The position numbers were made by a program, and so were the translations under genes. From NCBI RefSeq assembly GCF_029844725.1, contig NZ_JAOCKJ010000006.1:62001-126000 (forward strand): DNA of 64,000 bases, in the 5' to 3' direction. Under the pieces are notes generated by a model, which had not been told where the DNA came from, made no database searches, and saw only the letters and a list, made by a program, of their open reading frames with translations. This DNA is from Pantoea sp. GD03673 (GTDB lineage: Bacteria; Pseudomonadota; Gammaproteobacteria; Enterobacterales; Enterobacteriaceae). Of this stretch, positions 41,431 through 51,562 are shown one piece after another (position 1 is the first letter of the stretch; every line of letters begins with the position of its first letter).

Positions 41431-44318
41431 TGGGTCTCACTCTTTACCGGCAGCGACTGCTGCAGTTGCGCCACTTCATTCCAGGTTTTCCAGCCAGGCT
41501 GGCGGGCAAATGCAGTTTTGCCATTGCCGGTGCCTGCAATTTGCGAAGTCATCACCATGCCCTTGTGTTCAATCACCGCCTGCCGAAAAAAGTCAGCCAG
41601 GCTGGCCGGAGTCAGCCGCTGAACCTGCTCTGTCATTTTTTGCCGGGTATCAAATTGATCATTCTGCCTGTCGAAGTCGCGGTTAAAACGGTCCGCTTCC
41701 TCAAAGAGCGTCTGAGGGCGTTGCTGTAAGTCGTTGATCATCGCCTGCTGATACTGGGCAAAATCTGCCTGGCTCATGCTGCGTAACCGTTTTTCTGCCT
41801 GTGGATAGAAGGCCTGGTAACGCTGTAACAGCCAGTCTGGCTGTTTACTGTTGCTTTGCAGCAGGAAGCCGACACCCCACTGGCGGCCCACCGGCATCTG
41901 GAAGGCAAACACCGCATAGCCGAGCTGCTCTTTAGTCCGCAGCTGGTTGTAGAACCACGGCTGCACAATCTGGCTCAGCATAGCGCTGTGCGCCATGCTT
42001 TGATATTCACTGTACCCCAGTGGCACATAGAGGGCGGCAAGAGCGGAGTCGGTGCTGCTGCCCTGCTGTTGCAGGTTGGCTTTCAGCGGTTTTTTAATGG
42101 TCACATACTGGCTTTGCCAGTTGCGGGTCGCATTGCTCTGCATCTGCTGTTTCAGCTCGTGTCCCAGTTGCGTCACGCTGTCAGCACTGAGGTTCCCCAC
42201 TACCAGCATCTCTGGCGTCGCGTCGCGGAACAGCGTATCGCGGTAGGTCGTCACATCATTAAGAGAGATTGTGCTTACCAGCTTACGGCGGGTTTCTCGC
42301 TGGGTATAAGGCAGTTGCGACAACAGCTGCATCGGCTGAATCGCCTGCTCAAACGCCTTGCCTTTTTCCGCCGCGTCCAGCCGCTCCAGATACCAGGATT
42401 TGGCCTGCTCCAGCTGCTGCTCTGTCGGCTGGAAGGTGGCATAGCCTTCGACCAGTTTCTTCAGCAGCGTTGGCAGGCGCTGCGTAAAACCGTTGGCGCT
42501 GAACACCAGCCCCTCATCTTCACCGATTGAGAAGCTGATGCCGCCCACCGAAGCCTGAGAATTAAGCGCGTCCAGTGCCAGGCTGGAGAGGTAATCATTA
42601 AGGCCGAACAGCACCTGCTGGCGGGCATCGCTGATGGCGTGCCTGTTTCGTAACGCCAGGGTTATGGCCGCTTTCGGCTCGCTGGCATAATAACGGCTGG
42701 GCATCCAGTAAATGCGCATACCGTCATTGTTATCCAGTCTGATCGGATGCTGATACGTTTTTCCGTCTGACGGCAACAGGGTGAAATCATCCGGGATATA
42801 GGGGTTCAGCACGGGCATCGCCAGCGTAATCTGACTGCCACGCTGCTGCCAGTCTGCAAAGGTTTGTGGGGTGATCTTCTCAACCTGATAAGGCGCATCC
42901 ACAAAGTAGGCGGTTTTATTGTGCGGCTCCTGCGGGCTGATATACCAGATGCGCGCACGCTGCGGAGTCATCTCGTCCAGCCGGGCTTTAATCGCGGCGG
43001 CATCATACTGATCCGCCAGATAAGGCGCATCCAGCGTGTGTTCCACCGGCACGCGCAGCATGGTGTCAACCAGCCATTCAATGTAATCCATATCGCGGGT
43101 GATGGAGGGATAGCGGAAGTCGAGCGCCAGCACGTGTGAAACTTCATCGAAATAGCGCTTATCATCGCTCTGCTGGCGCAGCAGATTGATGTAGCTGAAT
43201 ATGGCCGCTACCACTTCGTCACGCTGTGCCAGGCCTTTATCAGTGAGTGAAGCGGTAATTGCAAATACGCCGCTGTTACGCTCTGTCACCGGGTCAGCGC
43301 CCGCATTTACGCCGTCGGCCAGCCCCTGCTTTTGCAGCCATTCGGTCAGCGTGTTTGCGCTGCGGTTACTGATTAAATAGCTGATCAGCGTGTCGGTTTT
43401 ACTGCGGAAGCGGTCGCTGTTGTTGGCAATGCGGAATTCAATCCTGAGCTGCTTGCGCGGCTGGGCGGGGACGTAATGAATAATGATGCCCTGCTGGGCA
43501 TCCGTCACCACCGGCACCGTAATCTGCGGCACGCTGGCGTTGTTGTTTTTCACCCGGCCAAAGGTTTTGGCCGCAATTGAGGCCATCTCCGGCAACAGTT
43601 TATTGCTGTAGATCACCGCCTTCATCAGGTTAGCGGAGTAATGGGTATGATAAAAATCCAGCAGCGCCTGGTGCAGTTTGCTGCCGGGTTTATCTTTCAG
43701 GGTCTCAAGATTGCCGCCCGAGAAACGTGACGCCGGATGCGCCGGGTTCAGGGTTTCAGCACCGACCTGGGCCATGCGCAGGCCGTCACGCGAGCGCGCC
43801 ATGGTGAGCTCGGCGTTTACGGCGTGGCGTTCGCGGTCAGCGTTAACCGGATCCAGCAGTGGCTCAGCCACCGCATCCGCCAGGCGATCAACCGCCGGTT
43901 CCAGCGAATCGTTTTCCACTTCCAGATAAAAAGCGGTGCGGTAAGAGGCCGTACTGGCGTTGTGGCTGCCACCATGCTTTTTCAGGAATTCGGCCAGGTT
44001 ATCCGGCTGCGGGTAGTGCTTTGAGCCCATCAGCACCATATGCTCAAGGTAGTGCGCCAGTCCCGCCTGCTGATCGGGATCGTCCAGCGATCCTATCGGC
44101 AGCGTCAGCGCCGCCAGCGATTTTGGTGCGACTGGATCGGAAACCAGCAACACCGTCATCCCGTTATCAAGCCGGATCGCCTGATAGTGGCGAGGATCCT
44201 GTTCACTTTTGCGAATGGTGTCGTTAACAGGCTGCCAGCCTGAAGATGCCTGCGCCTGTGCTGTGCAAGCCACCAGGCTTAACAATAGCGCCGCTATCCA
44301 GCGTGCGTGTACCCGCAT
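41427..44318 (-). CDS. ptrA: Protease III (pitrilysin)
   Basis: Pitrilysin is a periplasmic M16A zinc metallopeptidase that degrades short polypeptides such as insulin B chain. I chose the ATG at 44318 (MRVHARWIAALLLSLVACTA), which has a clear signal peptide and gives 963 residues versus 962 in E. coli. The inverted zinc motif HYLEH (His89, Glu92, His93) and the downstream Glu in the AVNAELTMAR segment form the active site. It sits between recC and recB and shares their transcript, although its role in recombination is unknown. It overlaps recB by 4 bp. Confidence 0.97.
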   Translation of the reverse strand: MRVHARWIAALLLSLVACTAQAQASSGWQPVNDTIRKSEQDPRHYQAIRLDNGMTVLLVSDPVAPKSLAALTLPIGSLDDPDQQAGLAHYLEHMVLMGSKHYPQPDNLAEFLKKHGGSHNASTASYRTAFYLEVENDSLEPAVDRLADAVAEPLLDPVNADRERHAVNAELTMARSRDGLRMAQVGAETLNPAHPASRFSGGNLETLKDKPGSKLHQALLDFYHTHYSANLMKAVIYSNKLLPEMASIAAKTFGRVKNNNASVPQITVPVVTDAQQGIIIHYVPAQPRKQLRIEFRIANNSDRFRSKTDTLISYLISNRSANTLTEWLQKQGLADGVNAGADPVTERNSGVFAITASLTDKGLAQRDEVVAAIFSYINLLRQQSDDKRYFDEVSHVLALDFRYPSITRDMDYIEWLVDTMLRVPVEHTLDAPYLADQYDAAAIKARLDEMTPQRARIWYISPQEPHNKTAYFVDAPYQVEKITPQTFADWQQRGSQITLAMPVLNPYIPDDFTLLPSDGKTYQHPIRLDNNDGMRIYWMPSRYYASEPKAAITLALRNRHAISDARQQVLFGLNDYLSSLALDALNSQASVGGISFSIGEDEGLVFSANGFTQRLPTLLKKLVEGYATFQPTEQQLEQAKSWYLERLDAAEKGKAFEQAIQPMQLLSQLPYTQRETRRKLVSTISLNDVTTYRDTLFRDATPEMLVVGNLSADSVTQLGHELKQQMQSNATRNWQSQYVTIKKPLKANLQQQGSSTDSALAALYVPLGYSEYQSMAHSAMLSQIVQPWFYNQLRTKEQLGYAVFAFQMPVGRQWGVGFLLQSNSKQPDWLLQRYQAFYPQAEKRLRSMSQADFAQYQQAMINDLQQRPQTLFEEADRFNRDFDRQNDQFDTRQKMTEQVQRLTPASLADFFRQAVIEHKGMVMTSQIAGTGNGKTAFARQPGWKTWNEVAQLQQSLPVKSETQ

Positions 44319-44425
44319 GTCAACCCCTCTCGTTTCCCGATAAGCCGCCAATCTCTGACGCGGCGGCTCAAAGCAGAGCAAAATTTCTGTGTTATAAATC
44401 AGTCAGCAAAACGCGCTCTGACCTG

Positions 44426-47400
44426 CTATTCATCATCCTGATGTGCAGCCAGCACCGGTAAATACCAGCGCTGTGCCGCCTCAGTTATCTGCTGTAGTTG
44501 TGGCTCATCCAGCACACGGCAAAGGCGTTGCAGATAGGGATCGCCGCCCTCGCCCTCAACCTGATAGTTACCCTGCCAGGCGGTCAGCAGGCGATTACGC
44601 GCTTTGAGCTGAGTCGCGTCATCGGTCAGCAACTGCTGGCTTTTTTTGTCATAGCTGGCGGTGAGCCACGCACCGCCACTTTTACTGAGCAGCATCAGCG
44701 GCTGTCGCATACCGGCGAGATAGCCCGCGGCGTACTCATTCAATGCAGCAATCGCTTCTGTCTGCGGCACCGCGAGGAAACACCAGCGACTCTTCTGTCG
44801 GCCAAACATCCGGCTGCTGCCGGTGCCTCCCAGCGCGCAGTAAACCAGATGCTCCAGCCAGAGTAACAGTCCGTCGTTCATGTTGAGCACGCCAGGCCGC
44901 CAGCGCAGTAATCCATCACCCTGCACCTGCGTCAGCCAGCCAGTTAAGCTGACCTGCTCCAGCTGCAGATTCACTTCCCAGCTCTCACCGTCGCTGCGCT
45001 GATCAACCACTTCAGCCGCCACTTCCTGCATTTCATCCCGCTGCGCCTGCCAGAACAGCTCACCGAATGCACCGTAAGGCAGATTACCGGCCGCACGATG
45101 GTGCGCATAAAGCCGCTGGGTATCCTCGCCTTCAACGAGGGCATTCAGCAACTGCGCATTGATCTGGTAACGCTCCAGGTTGTCGAGCGCAAACGGCTCG
45201 CTGTCGGGCAGTTCGTTCTCCTCCAGCCAGAAACTTACGCCAAGCCGCTGATGGAACCAGGCGCGGACCGGATGACGCCAGAAGCGCAGAAATGCTTCCA
45301 GCGTCAGCGCATCCATTGGCGGCGCGTCCAGCGGCTGAACAAAATCGGGTTGCGGCTTCCCCGCCCCCTGCGCGGCAGGCAGCCATTCACGGGCGAAACT
45401 CTGCAGCCTGGCGGCTCGCTGGAAGTTTTCTGCGGCAAACGGCATCCGGCTGTGCAGGTGCTGCAGGTGCATCCGCACCCGCCCGGCGCTCTCATCCAGC
45501 TCAAGATGACCATCACCGTCCAGATAAAAGCTCTGTCCAATGTAATCCAGCAGTTCTGTGACCAGCACTGACGGGTAGCGTTCCGTATTATCCTGAATCG
45601 CCCGGCCGATATAACTGATGTAAAGCTGCTGCTGCGCCGAAATCATCGCCTCCAGAAAGAGGTAACGGTCATCATCGCGGCGGCTGCGGTCGCCTTTACG
45701 GGACTGCTGCTGCATCAGGTCAAAGCCTAACGGTGCCAGGGTGCGTGGATAGACGCCATCGTTCATGCCCAGCAAGCAGACCAGCTGAAAAGGAATGGAG
45801 CGCATCGGCATCAGGGTACAGAAGTTAATCTGCCCGGCCAGAAAACGCTGGCTGATGCGCTGCTGATCGAGCCGGCTGCGCAGATCATCGCGCAACAGCG
45901 CCACCGGAATCGCCTCTTCAAACCGTGCATCCATGCCATATTCAATCAATTGCTGCCACTGCTCTTCGACCAGCAGCAGGGCAGCCTCGGTTTCGGCATC
46001 GGGACTGAAGAAGGCGTTCAGCAATTCCCGGCACAGGGGCAGCCAGGCCGTCAGTGGCCGGGGTTCAGCCAGCAGCTGTCGCCAGTGATTAAGCCGCGAA
46101 AGCAGCTCTGCCAGATGTCCCGCCAGTTCCCCGACAAGACCACTCGATTCGTCGTAAGGCAGAATTCCTTCCCAGTCACCGTTGTGGCTCTCCATTGCAT
46201 AGCCCAGCAGCATACGCTGCAGGCCAAAGCGCCAGGTGTGCTGACCGGTAATCGGCAACGACAGGGCTTCTACGCTGGCATCATCCAGCCCCCAGCGCAC
46301 ACCCGATTCGCTGACCCAGCGCCGCAGTAAGCGCAGACCACTTTCATCAATGGAGAAGTGGGCAGCCAGCGCCGGGACATCCAGCAGCGCCAGCACATCT
46401 TCTGAAACGAAACGGCTGTCCGGCAGCGCCAGCAGATTCAGAAATGCCACAATAGCCGGATGCGCCTGACTGGCCCGCCGGTCTGAAATCGCAAAAGGCA
46501 GATAGCGATCGGCCGGGGCATTAGCGAACACCGCCTGAATAAACGGCGCGTAGGCGTCGATATCCGCCACCATGACAATAATGTCACGCGCTTTCAGCGT
46601 CGGGTCGGCCTCCATCATTGCCAGCAGATGATCCTGTAACACTTCAACTTCACGCTGGGCACTGTGACAGACCTGCACCGCAATGGAGCGATCAGCGGGA
46701 TCAAGGCAGCGTTTCTGATCGCTGTGCGCCAGTTCCGCTGCATTCAGTCCGATGATGGCGTTGTCCTGCAGATTGAGGAGATCGTGCTGCATACAGTGCA
46801 GCAGGTTGTCCGGCTCAACATCCACAAACGCATCGATATCGTCAATCGACTCCATCTGACTGAGCAGAAACAGGTTGTCTCGTCCCAGCTTGCCCCATGA
46901 GGCGAGCAGCGGGTTCGTCAGTTGCTGCTCACCGGCATCGTTAAACAGCGCCGGTGCCTGATCGGCATCCCGGAAGAGTCCGCGGGATTCATCGGCACCA
47001 TGACGCCGGCGCTGACGGCTTTGCAGTCTGGCCAGAAATGCATAATCCTGAATGTCGCCCCAGTAATCGCGGCAGGGATTGGTGAACAGCAGATGAATGT
47101 CGATGTGACGTCCCAGCGCCTGCAACGCCTGCAGATAGACCGGCGGCAGCGCTGAGATGCCACAGATAAAAACCCGTTTGGGCAGATTGGCTGGTGTGGT
47201 TTTCGCCTGATCCAGCGTCTGGATAAATCGCGCATAAAGGTTGGCACGGTGCCATTCGGGCTGGCGCAGGGCCTGGGTATAACTCACCAGATCGCGCCAC
47301 AGTGCAGCCTGCCAGCGCTGTGCGTCACCCAGCCCGTCAATGGTTTCCCCGCGTTCCCAGCTGTTGAGCCAGTCGGCACGATAGACCAGATACTGGTCAA

Positions 47401-47803
47401 ACAGATCGGCCACGCGGGAACTGAGCTGATAGAGTTTTCGCCTGTCGTCGTCGTCATAGAGATAGTGGCGTAAAGCGCCAAACTCTTCATGTTCGAGCAT
47501 CACTGGCAGACGGTGCATCAGCTTCCAGGCCATGCTGGCCTTGCTGAAGGCACTTTCTACCGGGATATCCGGCAACACGCGGACGAACATCTCCCAGATA
47601 AAACTGGCGGGCAGCGGAAATTCAATATTGGCCGCAATGCCAAAGGTTTGTGCCAGCTCCATCTGCAGCCACTGCGCCATACCCGGACTCTGCACCAGCA
47701 CCATTTCTGAGGCGAAAGGATCATCAAGAGGATCATGTTTAATCACCGCCGCCGCCAGAATCTTCAGCACATCAAGCTGATTTGAGTGATAAACGTGAAA
47801 CAT
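44426..47803 (-). CDS. recC: Exodeoxyribonuclease V subunit gamma, RecC
   Basis: RecC is the scaffold of RecBCD and recognises the Chi sequence in the 3' strand. It is 1125 residues (E. coli 1122) and starts MFHVYHSNQLDVLKILAAAV. It keeps the degenerate helicase domains of the family (MVLVQSPGMAQWLQMELAQ near the start). The C-terminal inactive nuclease-like domain includes FLRFWRHPVRAWFHQRLGVSF. The gene begins 79 bp after ppdC and ends 107 bp before ptrA. No Chi-contact change can be judged without alignment. Confidence 0.97.
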   Translation of the reverse strand: MFHVYHSNQLDVLKILAAAVIKHDPLDDPFASEMVLVQSPGMAQWLQMELAQTFGIAANIEFPLPASFIWEMFVRVLPDIPVESAFSKASMAWKLMHRLPVMLEHEEFGALRHYLYDDDDRRKLYQLSSRVADLFDQYLVYRADWLNSWERGETIDGLGDAQRWQAALWRDLVSYTQALRQPEWHRANLYARFIQTLDQAKTTPANLPKRVFICGISALPPVYLQALQALGRHIDIHLLFTNPCRDYWGDIQDYAFLARLQSRQRRRHGADESRGLFRDADQAPALFNDAGEQQLTNPLLASWGKLGRDNLFLLSQMESIDDIDAFVDVEPDNLLHCMQHDLLNLQDNAIIGLNAAELAHSDQKRCLDPADRSIAVQVCHSAQREVEVLQDHLLAMMEADPTLKARDIIVMVADIDAYAPFIQAVFANAPADRYLPFAISDRRASQAHPAIVAFLNLLALPDSRFVSEDVLALLDVPALAAHFSIDESGLRLLRRWVSESGVRWGLDDASVEALSLPITGQHTWRFGLQRMLLGYAMESHNGDWEGILPYDESSGLVGELAGHLAELLSRLNHWRQLLAEPRPLTAWLPLCRELLNAFFSPDAETEAALLLVEEQWQQLIEYGMDARFEEAIPVALLRDDLRSRLDQQRISQRFLAGQINFCTLMPMRSIPFQLVCLLGMNDGVYPRTLAPLGFDLMQQQSRKGDRSRRDDDRYLFLEAMISAQQQLYISYIGRAIQDNTERYPSVLVTELLDYIGQSFYLDGDGHLELDESAGRVRMHLQHLHSRMPFAAENFQRAARLQSFAREWLPAAQGAGKPQPDFVQPLDAPPMDALTLEAFLRFWRHPVRAWFHQRLGVSFWLEENELPDSEPFALDNLERYQINAQLLNALVEGEDTQRLYAHHRAAGNLPYGAFGELFWQAQRDEMQEVAAEVVDQRSDGESWEVNLQLEQVSLTGWLTQVQGDGLLRWRPGVLNMNDGLLLWLEHLVYCALGGTGSSRMFGRQKSRWCFLAVPQTEAIAALNEYAAGYLAGMRQPLMLLSKSGGAWLTASYDKKSQQLLTDDATQLKARNRLLTAWQGNYQVEGEGGDPYLQRLCRVLDEPQLQQITEAAQRWYLPVLAAHQDDE

Positions 47804-47882
47804 GAAAACTCCTGTGATAACTCAGAACGTGACTGCGGTATTGCGGCCCTGTCACTTTACCGCGTATCGCGGTTGAAACCCA

Positions 47883-48227
47883 TCAAAAGGGCGTCCCGCG
47901 TGTTGAACATCGCAGCCGCGTCAGAGTAGCGCTGCGCTGATAAGGCCCCGTCACGTCTGCCCGATCCAGGATGCAGCCTGAGGCGCTGCTCTGCTGTTGC
48001 AGTGTGGATCGCCATCCCGCGACCTCATGACCGTTCAGCCGCTGCTCCGCAACCCGCCAGGCCTCGCGCTGATACCACTGCTGACTGAGCGCCAGCGCCA
48101 GTGCGCGATGGTAGTGCAACAGCGTGCTGGTGCTTAATGCCATTAGCAGCAGAGCAAACAACACCTCTGGCAGACTGAATCCACCGCCTTTACTGACAGG
48201 TTGCCGGGGACGTGAGCGGGCAGTAAT
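47883..48227 (-). CDS. ppdC: Prepilin-type N-terminal cleavage protein PpdC (start uncertain)
   Basis: This is a type IV prepilin/pseudopilin-like minor subunit. The class III leader ends GGGFSLPEVLFALLLMALST, with cleavage after Gly, and a 20-residue hydrophobic helix follows. A short C-terminal domain has two Cys (SASGCILDR, TRLRCSTRG). I find no ATG, GTG or TTG in frame just before the leader. The ATT at 48227 would give a 114-residue protein resembling E. coli PpdC (107). In-frame ATGs exist only far upstream, the longest frame starting at 48377 inside ygdB. The start given here is therefore a proposal. Confidence 0.75.
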   Translation of the reverse strand: MTARSRPRQPVSKGGGFSLPEVLFALLLMALSTSTLLHYHRALALALSQQWYQREAWRVAEQRLNGHEVAGWRSTLQQQSSASGCILDRADVTGPYQRSATLTRLRCSTRGTPF

Positions 48228-48594
48228 CGATCCAGCCGTGCGGCAGTGCAGTAATCTGGTTGCCCCGTAAACGCACCCAATGCCAGACCGCCATCCCCCT
48301 GCCGCTGGCCTCACCTTTAAGCAGACCTTCATTATTTTCACCTCGCTGTAAACAGCTGCGCCAGCCCTGGCGATCATCCTGCTGACACAGCGCAGGCTTA
48401 GCCGCTGACCAGCTCATGGAAAGACCCCATTGCAGCGCCGACTGTGCCCGCCAGAAATCCTGAACATACTGCTGCTCATCCGCCAGCAGTCGCATTCCCT
48501 GCTCAGACATCTTTCGGCTGGCATGCAGCGTGAAGCTGCCGATAACCATAATCATCAACACCATGCCCAGCGCACTGCTGCCTCGCTGTTTCAC
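48190..48594 (-). CDS. ygdB: DUF2509 family protein YgdB
   Basis: This is a 134-residue protein (E. coli 135) encoded among pseudopilin genes. It has a short polar N-terminus (KQRGSSALG), then a hydrophobic helix (MVLMIMVIGSFTLHASR), like PilX/PulK-type minor pilins, but lacks the usual Phe after the cleavage Gly. Four Cys lie in the rest of the protein. The ATG at 48594 overlaps the ppdB stop by 4 bp. Function is unknown; it probably belongs to a minor pilin complex. Confidence 0.9.
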   Translation of the reverse strand: MKQRGSSALGMVLMIMVIGSFTLHASRKMSEQGMRLLADEQQYVQDFWRAQSALQWGLSMSWSAAKPALCQQDDRQGWRSCLQRGENNEGLLKGEASGRGMAVWHWVRLRGNQITALPHGWIDYCPLTSPATCQ

Positions 48595-49124
48595 AGGTTC
48601 ACGCCCTCCACCCAGCTCTCTACCGTTTCAAGCCACCGTCCGGCCCGTCCCTGCAGGACGATCCTGATCAGTGCGCCCTGCTGGCTGACGCTGAACTGCT
48701 GTAGCGTCATAAATGCCGGATCGGAGAGCCGCTCCCAGCCCGCAGACTGACACTGGTCAACACCTCGCTGCATCTCAAGCTGCTGTTGCCGCAGGCGATA
48801 GCCGTAGTAGTCACTTTCCGCATGGCTCACCGCTTCCCATTTACCGTTGCTGTTCTCATCCCAGCGCAGCAGCAGGCAGTTCTCACGGATTTTCAGTGCG
48901 CCCCTGCCGCACTCACCGTGACAATAACCGGCACGCCGCACCGCCTTTTCCAGCGTGGCCATAATCTGCTGTAACTCCTGACGCAGTTGCGCCTGTTGCA
49001 GTACGCCAGCATTTTCTGCCAGCAGTAATGGCAGAAAACGACCGGCGCTTAACATCACGACTGCGCTAATCGCCAGGGCGATCAGCATCTCCAGCAGGCT
49101 GAATCCGGCGATTTTCAACGGCAT
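48591..49124 (-). CDS. ppdB: Prepilin-type protein PpdB
   Basis: This is a 177-residue minor pseudopilin (E. coli 187). The leader MPLKIAG is followed by FSLLEMLIALAISAVVML, with Glu at position +5, required for pilin assembly. The globular part contains a Cys-rich segment (YCHGECGRG) and a WDENSNGKWE loop, typical of PilW/PulJ-like subunits. It overlaps ppdA by 10 bp and ygdB by 4 bp. The order ppdA-ppdB-ygdB-ppdC-recC is conserved with E. coli, where no major pilin gene is adjacent. Confidence 0.92.
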   Translation of the reverse strand: MPLKIAGFSLLEMLIALAISAVVMLSAGRFLPLLLAENAGVLQQAQLRQELQQIMATLEKAVRRAGYCHGECGRGALKIRENCLLLRWDENSNGKWEAVSHAESDYYGYRLRQQQLEMQRGVDQCQSAGWERLSDPAFMTLQQFSVSQQGALIRIVLQGRAGRWLETVESWVEGVNL

Positions 49125-49585
49125 GTCTCCTCATCCGTCATACAGAGGCGAATTCGGGCTCTGGCCGAGATAATCAGCCTTATACGCCCTGCGCTGTTTC
49201 CCAGTTCAATGCTGCCTGCTCTGGCTACGTTTCGACGGCCATAGAAGCCCGGTTCTCCCCGGAAGCCATAAAGCGCGACGCCAGAATGCGGTGCCAGAAA
49301 ATGCAGCCGTTTCCCGTAACTGCAACCGGCATCGGGGCGACTTCCGGCCCCGATGCACCAGGGCTCGCCAGGTTGTGACCATAACACCAGGTCGCTATTT
49401 TGCCGGTTGGCCTGGGCACGTAAACGAAGCAGGAATCCCTGCAGCTGCTGGGCGCTGTCGCGCAGTTGCTGCCGCTGTTGCCAGCTCTGCCAGCCGTGCA
49501 GCGCCGCAAGGCTTAGCATACCGGCAATCACCATGACCAGCAGCAGTTCCGGCAGGGTGAAACCGCGTAAGTGGGCTGTTTTCAT
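49115..49585 (-). CDS. ppdA: Prepilin-type protein PpdA
   Basis: This is a 156-residue minor pseudopilin, the same length as E. coli PpdA. I chose the ATG at 49585 (MKTAHLRGFTLPELLLVMVI); the longer frame upstream lacks pilin features. The leader peptide MKTAHLRG is cleaved before Phe, and Glu at +5 is present. The C-terminal part (GYGKRLHF-like SYGKRLHFLAPHSGVALYGF) resembles the GspH/FimT domain. It is the first of the four-gene set, starting 187 bp beyond the thyA stop. The thyA terminator lies between them. Confidence 0.92.
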   Translation of the reverse strand: MKTAHLRGFTLPELLLVMVIAGMLSLAALHGWQSWQQRQQLRDSAQQLQGFLLRLRAQANRQNSDLVLWSQPGEPWCIGAGSRPDAGCSYGKRLHFLAPHSGVALYGFRGEPGFYGRRNVARAGSIELGNSAGRIRLIISARARIRLCMTDEETCR

Positions 49586-49724
49586 GGCGTCAGACTGCGG
49601 GTTACAGACAGGTGAAACAAGCGGTGTTGTGGCAGGCTGGAAAGCGTGCCGCAGAGAATGTTCACCGCCGACAGGCAGATTCAGACGCGTGCGAGGGGTG
49701 TCGCAGATTGACTGATTTAGGCGC

Positions 49725-49753
49725 AAAAAAAAGCCCCGGCGGCGTGCCAGGGC
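49725..49753 (-). terminator. thyA intrinsic terminator
   Basis: On the minus strand a 7-bp GC stem (arms 49747-49753 and 49733-49739, one G-T pair) is followed by eight T residues (49732-49725). It lies 19 bp beyond the thyA stop and separates lgt-thyA from the ppdA group. Confidence 0.88.
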
Positions 49754-49771
49754 GTTATCTTTTATTGCCGA

Positions 49772-50566
49772 TCAGATGGCGACAGGCGCTTTGATCGCTG
49801 GATGCGGATCGTAGCCTTCGATCTCAAAATCGTCGAACTGATAGTCAAACAGTGACGCCGGTTTGCGCTTAATAACCAGCGTTGGCAGTGGACGCGGTTC
49901 GCGCGTCAGCTGCAGGCGCGCCTGCTCCAGATGGTTGCTGTAGAGGTGCGTATCACCGCCGGTCCAGACGAAGTCGCCCACCTGCAGATCGCACTGCTGC
50001 GCCACCATATGCACCAGCAGCGCATAGCTGGCGATGTTAAAAGGCAGGCCCAGGAAGATGTCGCATGAACGCTGATAAAGCTGGCAGGATAGCTTGCCAT
50101 CCGCCACGTAGAACTGGAAGAACGCGTGGCAGGGTGCCAGCGCCATCTCACTCAGTTCGCCGACGTTCCAGGCGGAAACAATAATCCGCCGTGAGTCGGG
50201 ATCGCGCTTCAGCTGCTCTATCACCTGGCTTAACTGGTCAATCTCCTGGCCGCTGGCCGTTCCCCAGCTGCGCCACTGTTTGCCATAAACCGGGCCAAGA
50301 TCGCCCTGTTCATCGGCCCACTCGTCCCAGATTGAGACGTTGTTTTCCTTCAGATAACCAATGTTGGTGTCACCTTTCAGGAACCACAGCAGCTCATGAA
50401 TAATGGAGCGGATATGACATTTCTTGGTGGTGACCAGCGGAAAACCATCCTGCAGATTGAAACGCATCTGGTGACCAAAAATTGAAAGCGTACCGGTGCC
50501 GGTACGGTCAGCTTTTGGCGTGCCTTCGTGCAGCACATGTTGCATTAAATCCAGATACTGTTTCAT
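49772..50566 (-). CDS. thyA: Thymidylate synthase
   Basis: ThyA methylates dUMP to dTMP using methylene-tetrahydrofolate. The 264 residues match E. coli in length and start ([20 protein letters not shown]). The nucleophile is Cys146 in [12 protein letters not shown]. Folate and dUMP contacts include [21 protein letters not shown] and [17 protein letters not shown]. The ATG overlaps the lgt stop by 4 bp (ATGA), so translation is probably coupled to lgt. An intrinsic terminator follows. Confidence 0.98.
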   Translation of the reverse strand: MKQYLDLMQHVLHEGTPKADRTGTGTLSIFGHQMRFNLQDGFPLVTTKKCHIRSIIHELLWFLKGDTNIGYLKENNVSIWDEWADEQGDLGPVYGKQWRSWGTASGQEIDQLSQVIEQLKRDPDSRRIIVSAWNVGELSEMALAPCHAFFQFYVADGKLSCQLYQRSCDIFLGLPFNIASYALLVHMVAQQCDLQVGDFVWTGGDTHLYSNHLEQARLQLTREPRPLPTLVIKRKPASLFDYQFDDFEIEGYDPHPAIKAPVAI

Positions 50567-51444
50567 TTTTCCTCGCGAAATTGTGGCTGCGGGCGACGAC
50601 GATACGCCCAGATCATCATAATAATACCGGCAATAATCATCGGCACAGAGAGGATCTGTCCCATACTGATTCCGCCTTCGAACAGGCCAAGCTGCGCATC
50701 CGGCTGGCGGAAGAACTCAACGATAATACGGAAGGCACCATAGCCAATCAGGAACAGGCCAGAAACGCTGCCCATCGGGCGCGGCTTACGAATAAACAGG
50801 TTCAGAATGATAAACAGCACCACACCTTCCAGCGCCAGTTCGTAGAGCTGCGAAGCGTGACGTGGCAGCACGCCGTAGGTGTTAAGCAGTTCCTGATATT
50901 GCGGATTGGTCGCGGCCAGCGCCACATCTTCGCTGCGGGAGCCAGGGAATAGCATCGCATAGCGGAAGCCCGGATCGACACGGCCCCAGAGCTCGCCGTT
51001 AATGAAGTTACCGAGACGACCGGCACCCAGACCAAACGGGATCAGCGGCGCAATGAAATCAGAGACCTGGAAGAAGTTACGTTTAGTGCGGCGGGCAAAG
51101 ATCAGCATCACCACAATCACCCCAATCAGGCCACCGTGGAACGACATGCCGCCATCCCAGACTTTGAACAGATAAAGAGGATTTTCCAGGAACAGCGGTA
51201 AGTTGTAGAACAGCACATAGCCGATACGGCCGCCGAGGAAGACCCCCAGGAAACCGGCGTACAGCAGGTTCTCAACTTCCTCTTTTTTCCAGCCGCTGCC
51301 AGGCTGATTGGCGCGGCGTACTGCCAGCCACATGGCGAAAACAAAGCCCACCAGATACATCAGACCGTACCAGTGAAGCGAAACTGGTCCGACCGAGAAG
51401 ATCACCGGATCGAACTGCGGAAATGCAATATAGCCGTTATTCAT
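50563..51444 (-). CDS. lgt: Prolipoprotein diacylglyceryl transferase Lgt
   Basis: Lgt is the inner-membrane enzyme that transfers diacylglycerol from phosphatidylglycerol to the lipobox cysteine of prolipoproteins. It is needed for the lipoproteins encoded in this window (MltA, YgdI, YgdR and the 62602-63228 protein). I chose the second of two adjacent ATGs (51444, [20 protein letters not shown]), giving 293 residues (E. coli 291). It has seven predicted membrane segments. The Lgt signature is [16 protein letters not shown], and an essential His is in [12 protein letters not shown] region near [19 protein letters not shown] is shorter than in E. coli. Confidence 0.97.
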   Translation of the reverse strand: MNNGYIAFPQFDPVIFSVGPVSLHWYGLMYLVGFVFAMWLAVRRANQPGSGWKKEEVENLLYAGFLGVFLGGRIGYVLFYNLPLFLENPLYLFKVWDGGMSFHGGLIGVIVVMLIFARRTKRNFFQVSDFIAPLIPFGLGAGRLGNFINGELWGRVDPGFRYAMLFPGSRSEDVALAATNPQYQELLNTYGVLPRHASQLYELALEGVVLFIILNLFIRKPRPMGSVSGLFLIGYGAFRIIVEFFRQPDAQLGLFEGGISMGQILSVPMIIAGIIMMIWAYRRRPQPQFREEK

Positions 51445-51562
51445 CATTCACCGTCTATTTTTCAACCCTGAAAAGGGGTGTTGTCAGGCACATAAATTAA
51501 GGCTGCGCATCATAGCACAGCCGGTTTTGTGAATTGTCGCGCAAATGTAAACACGTAAAACC

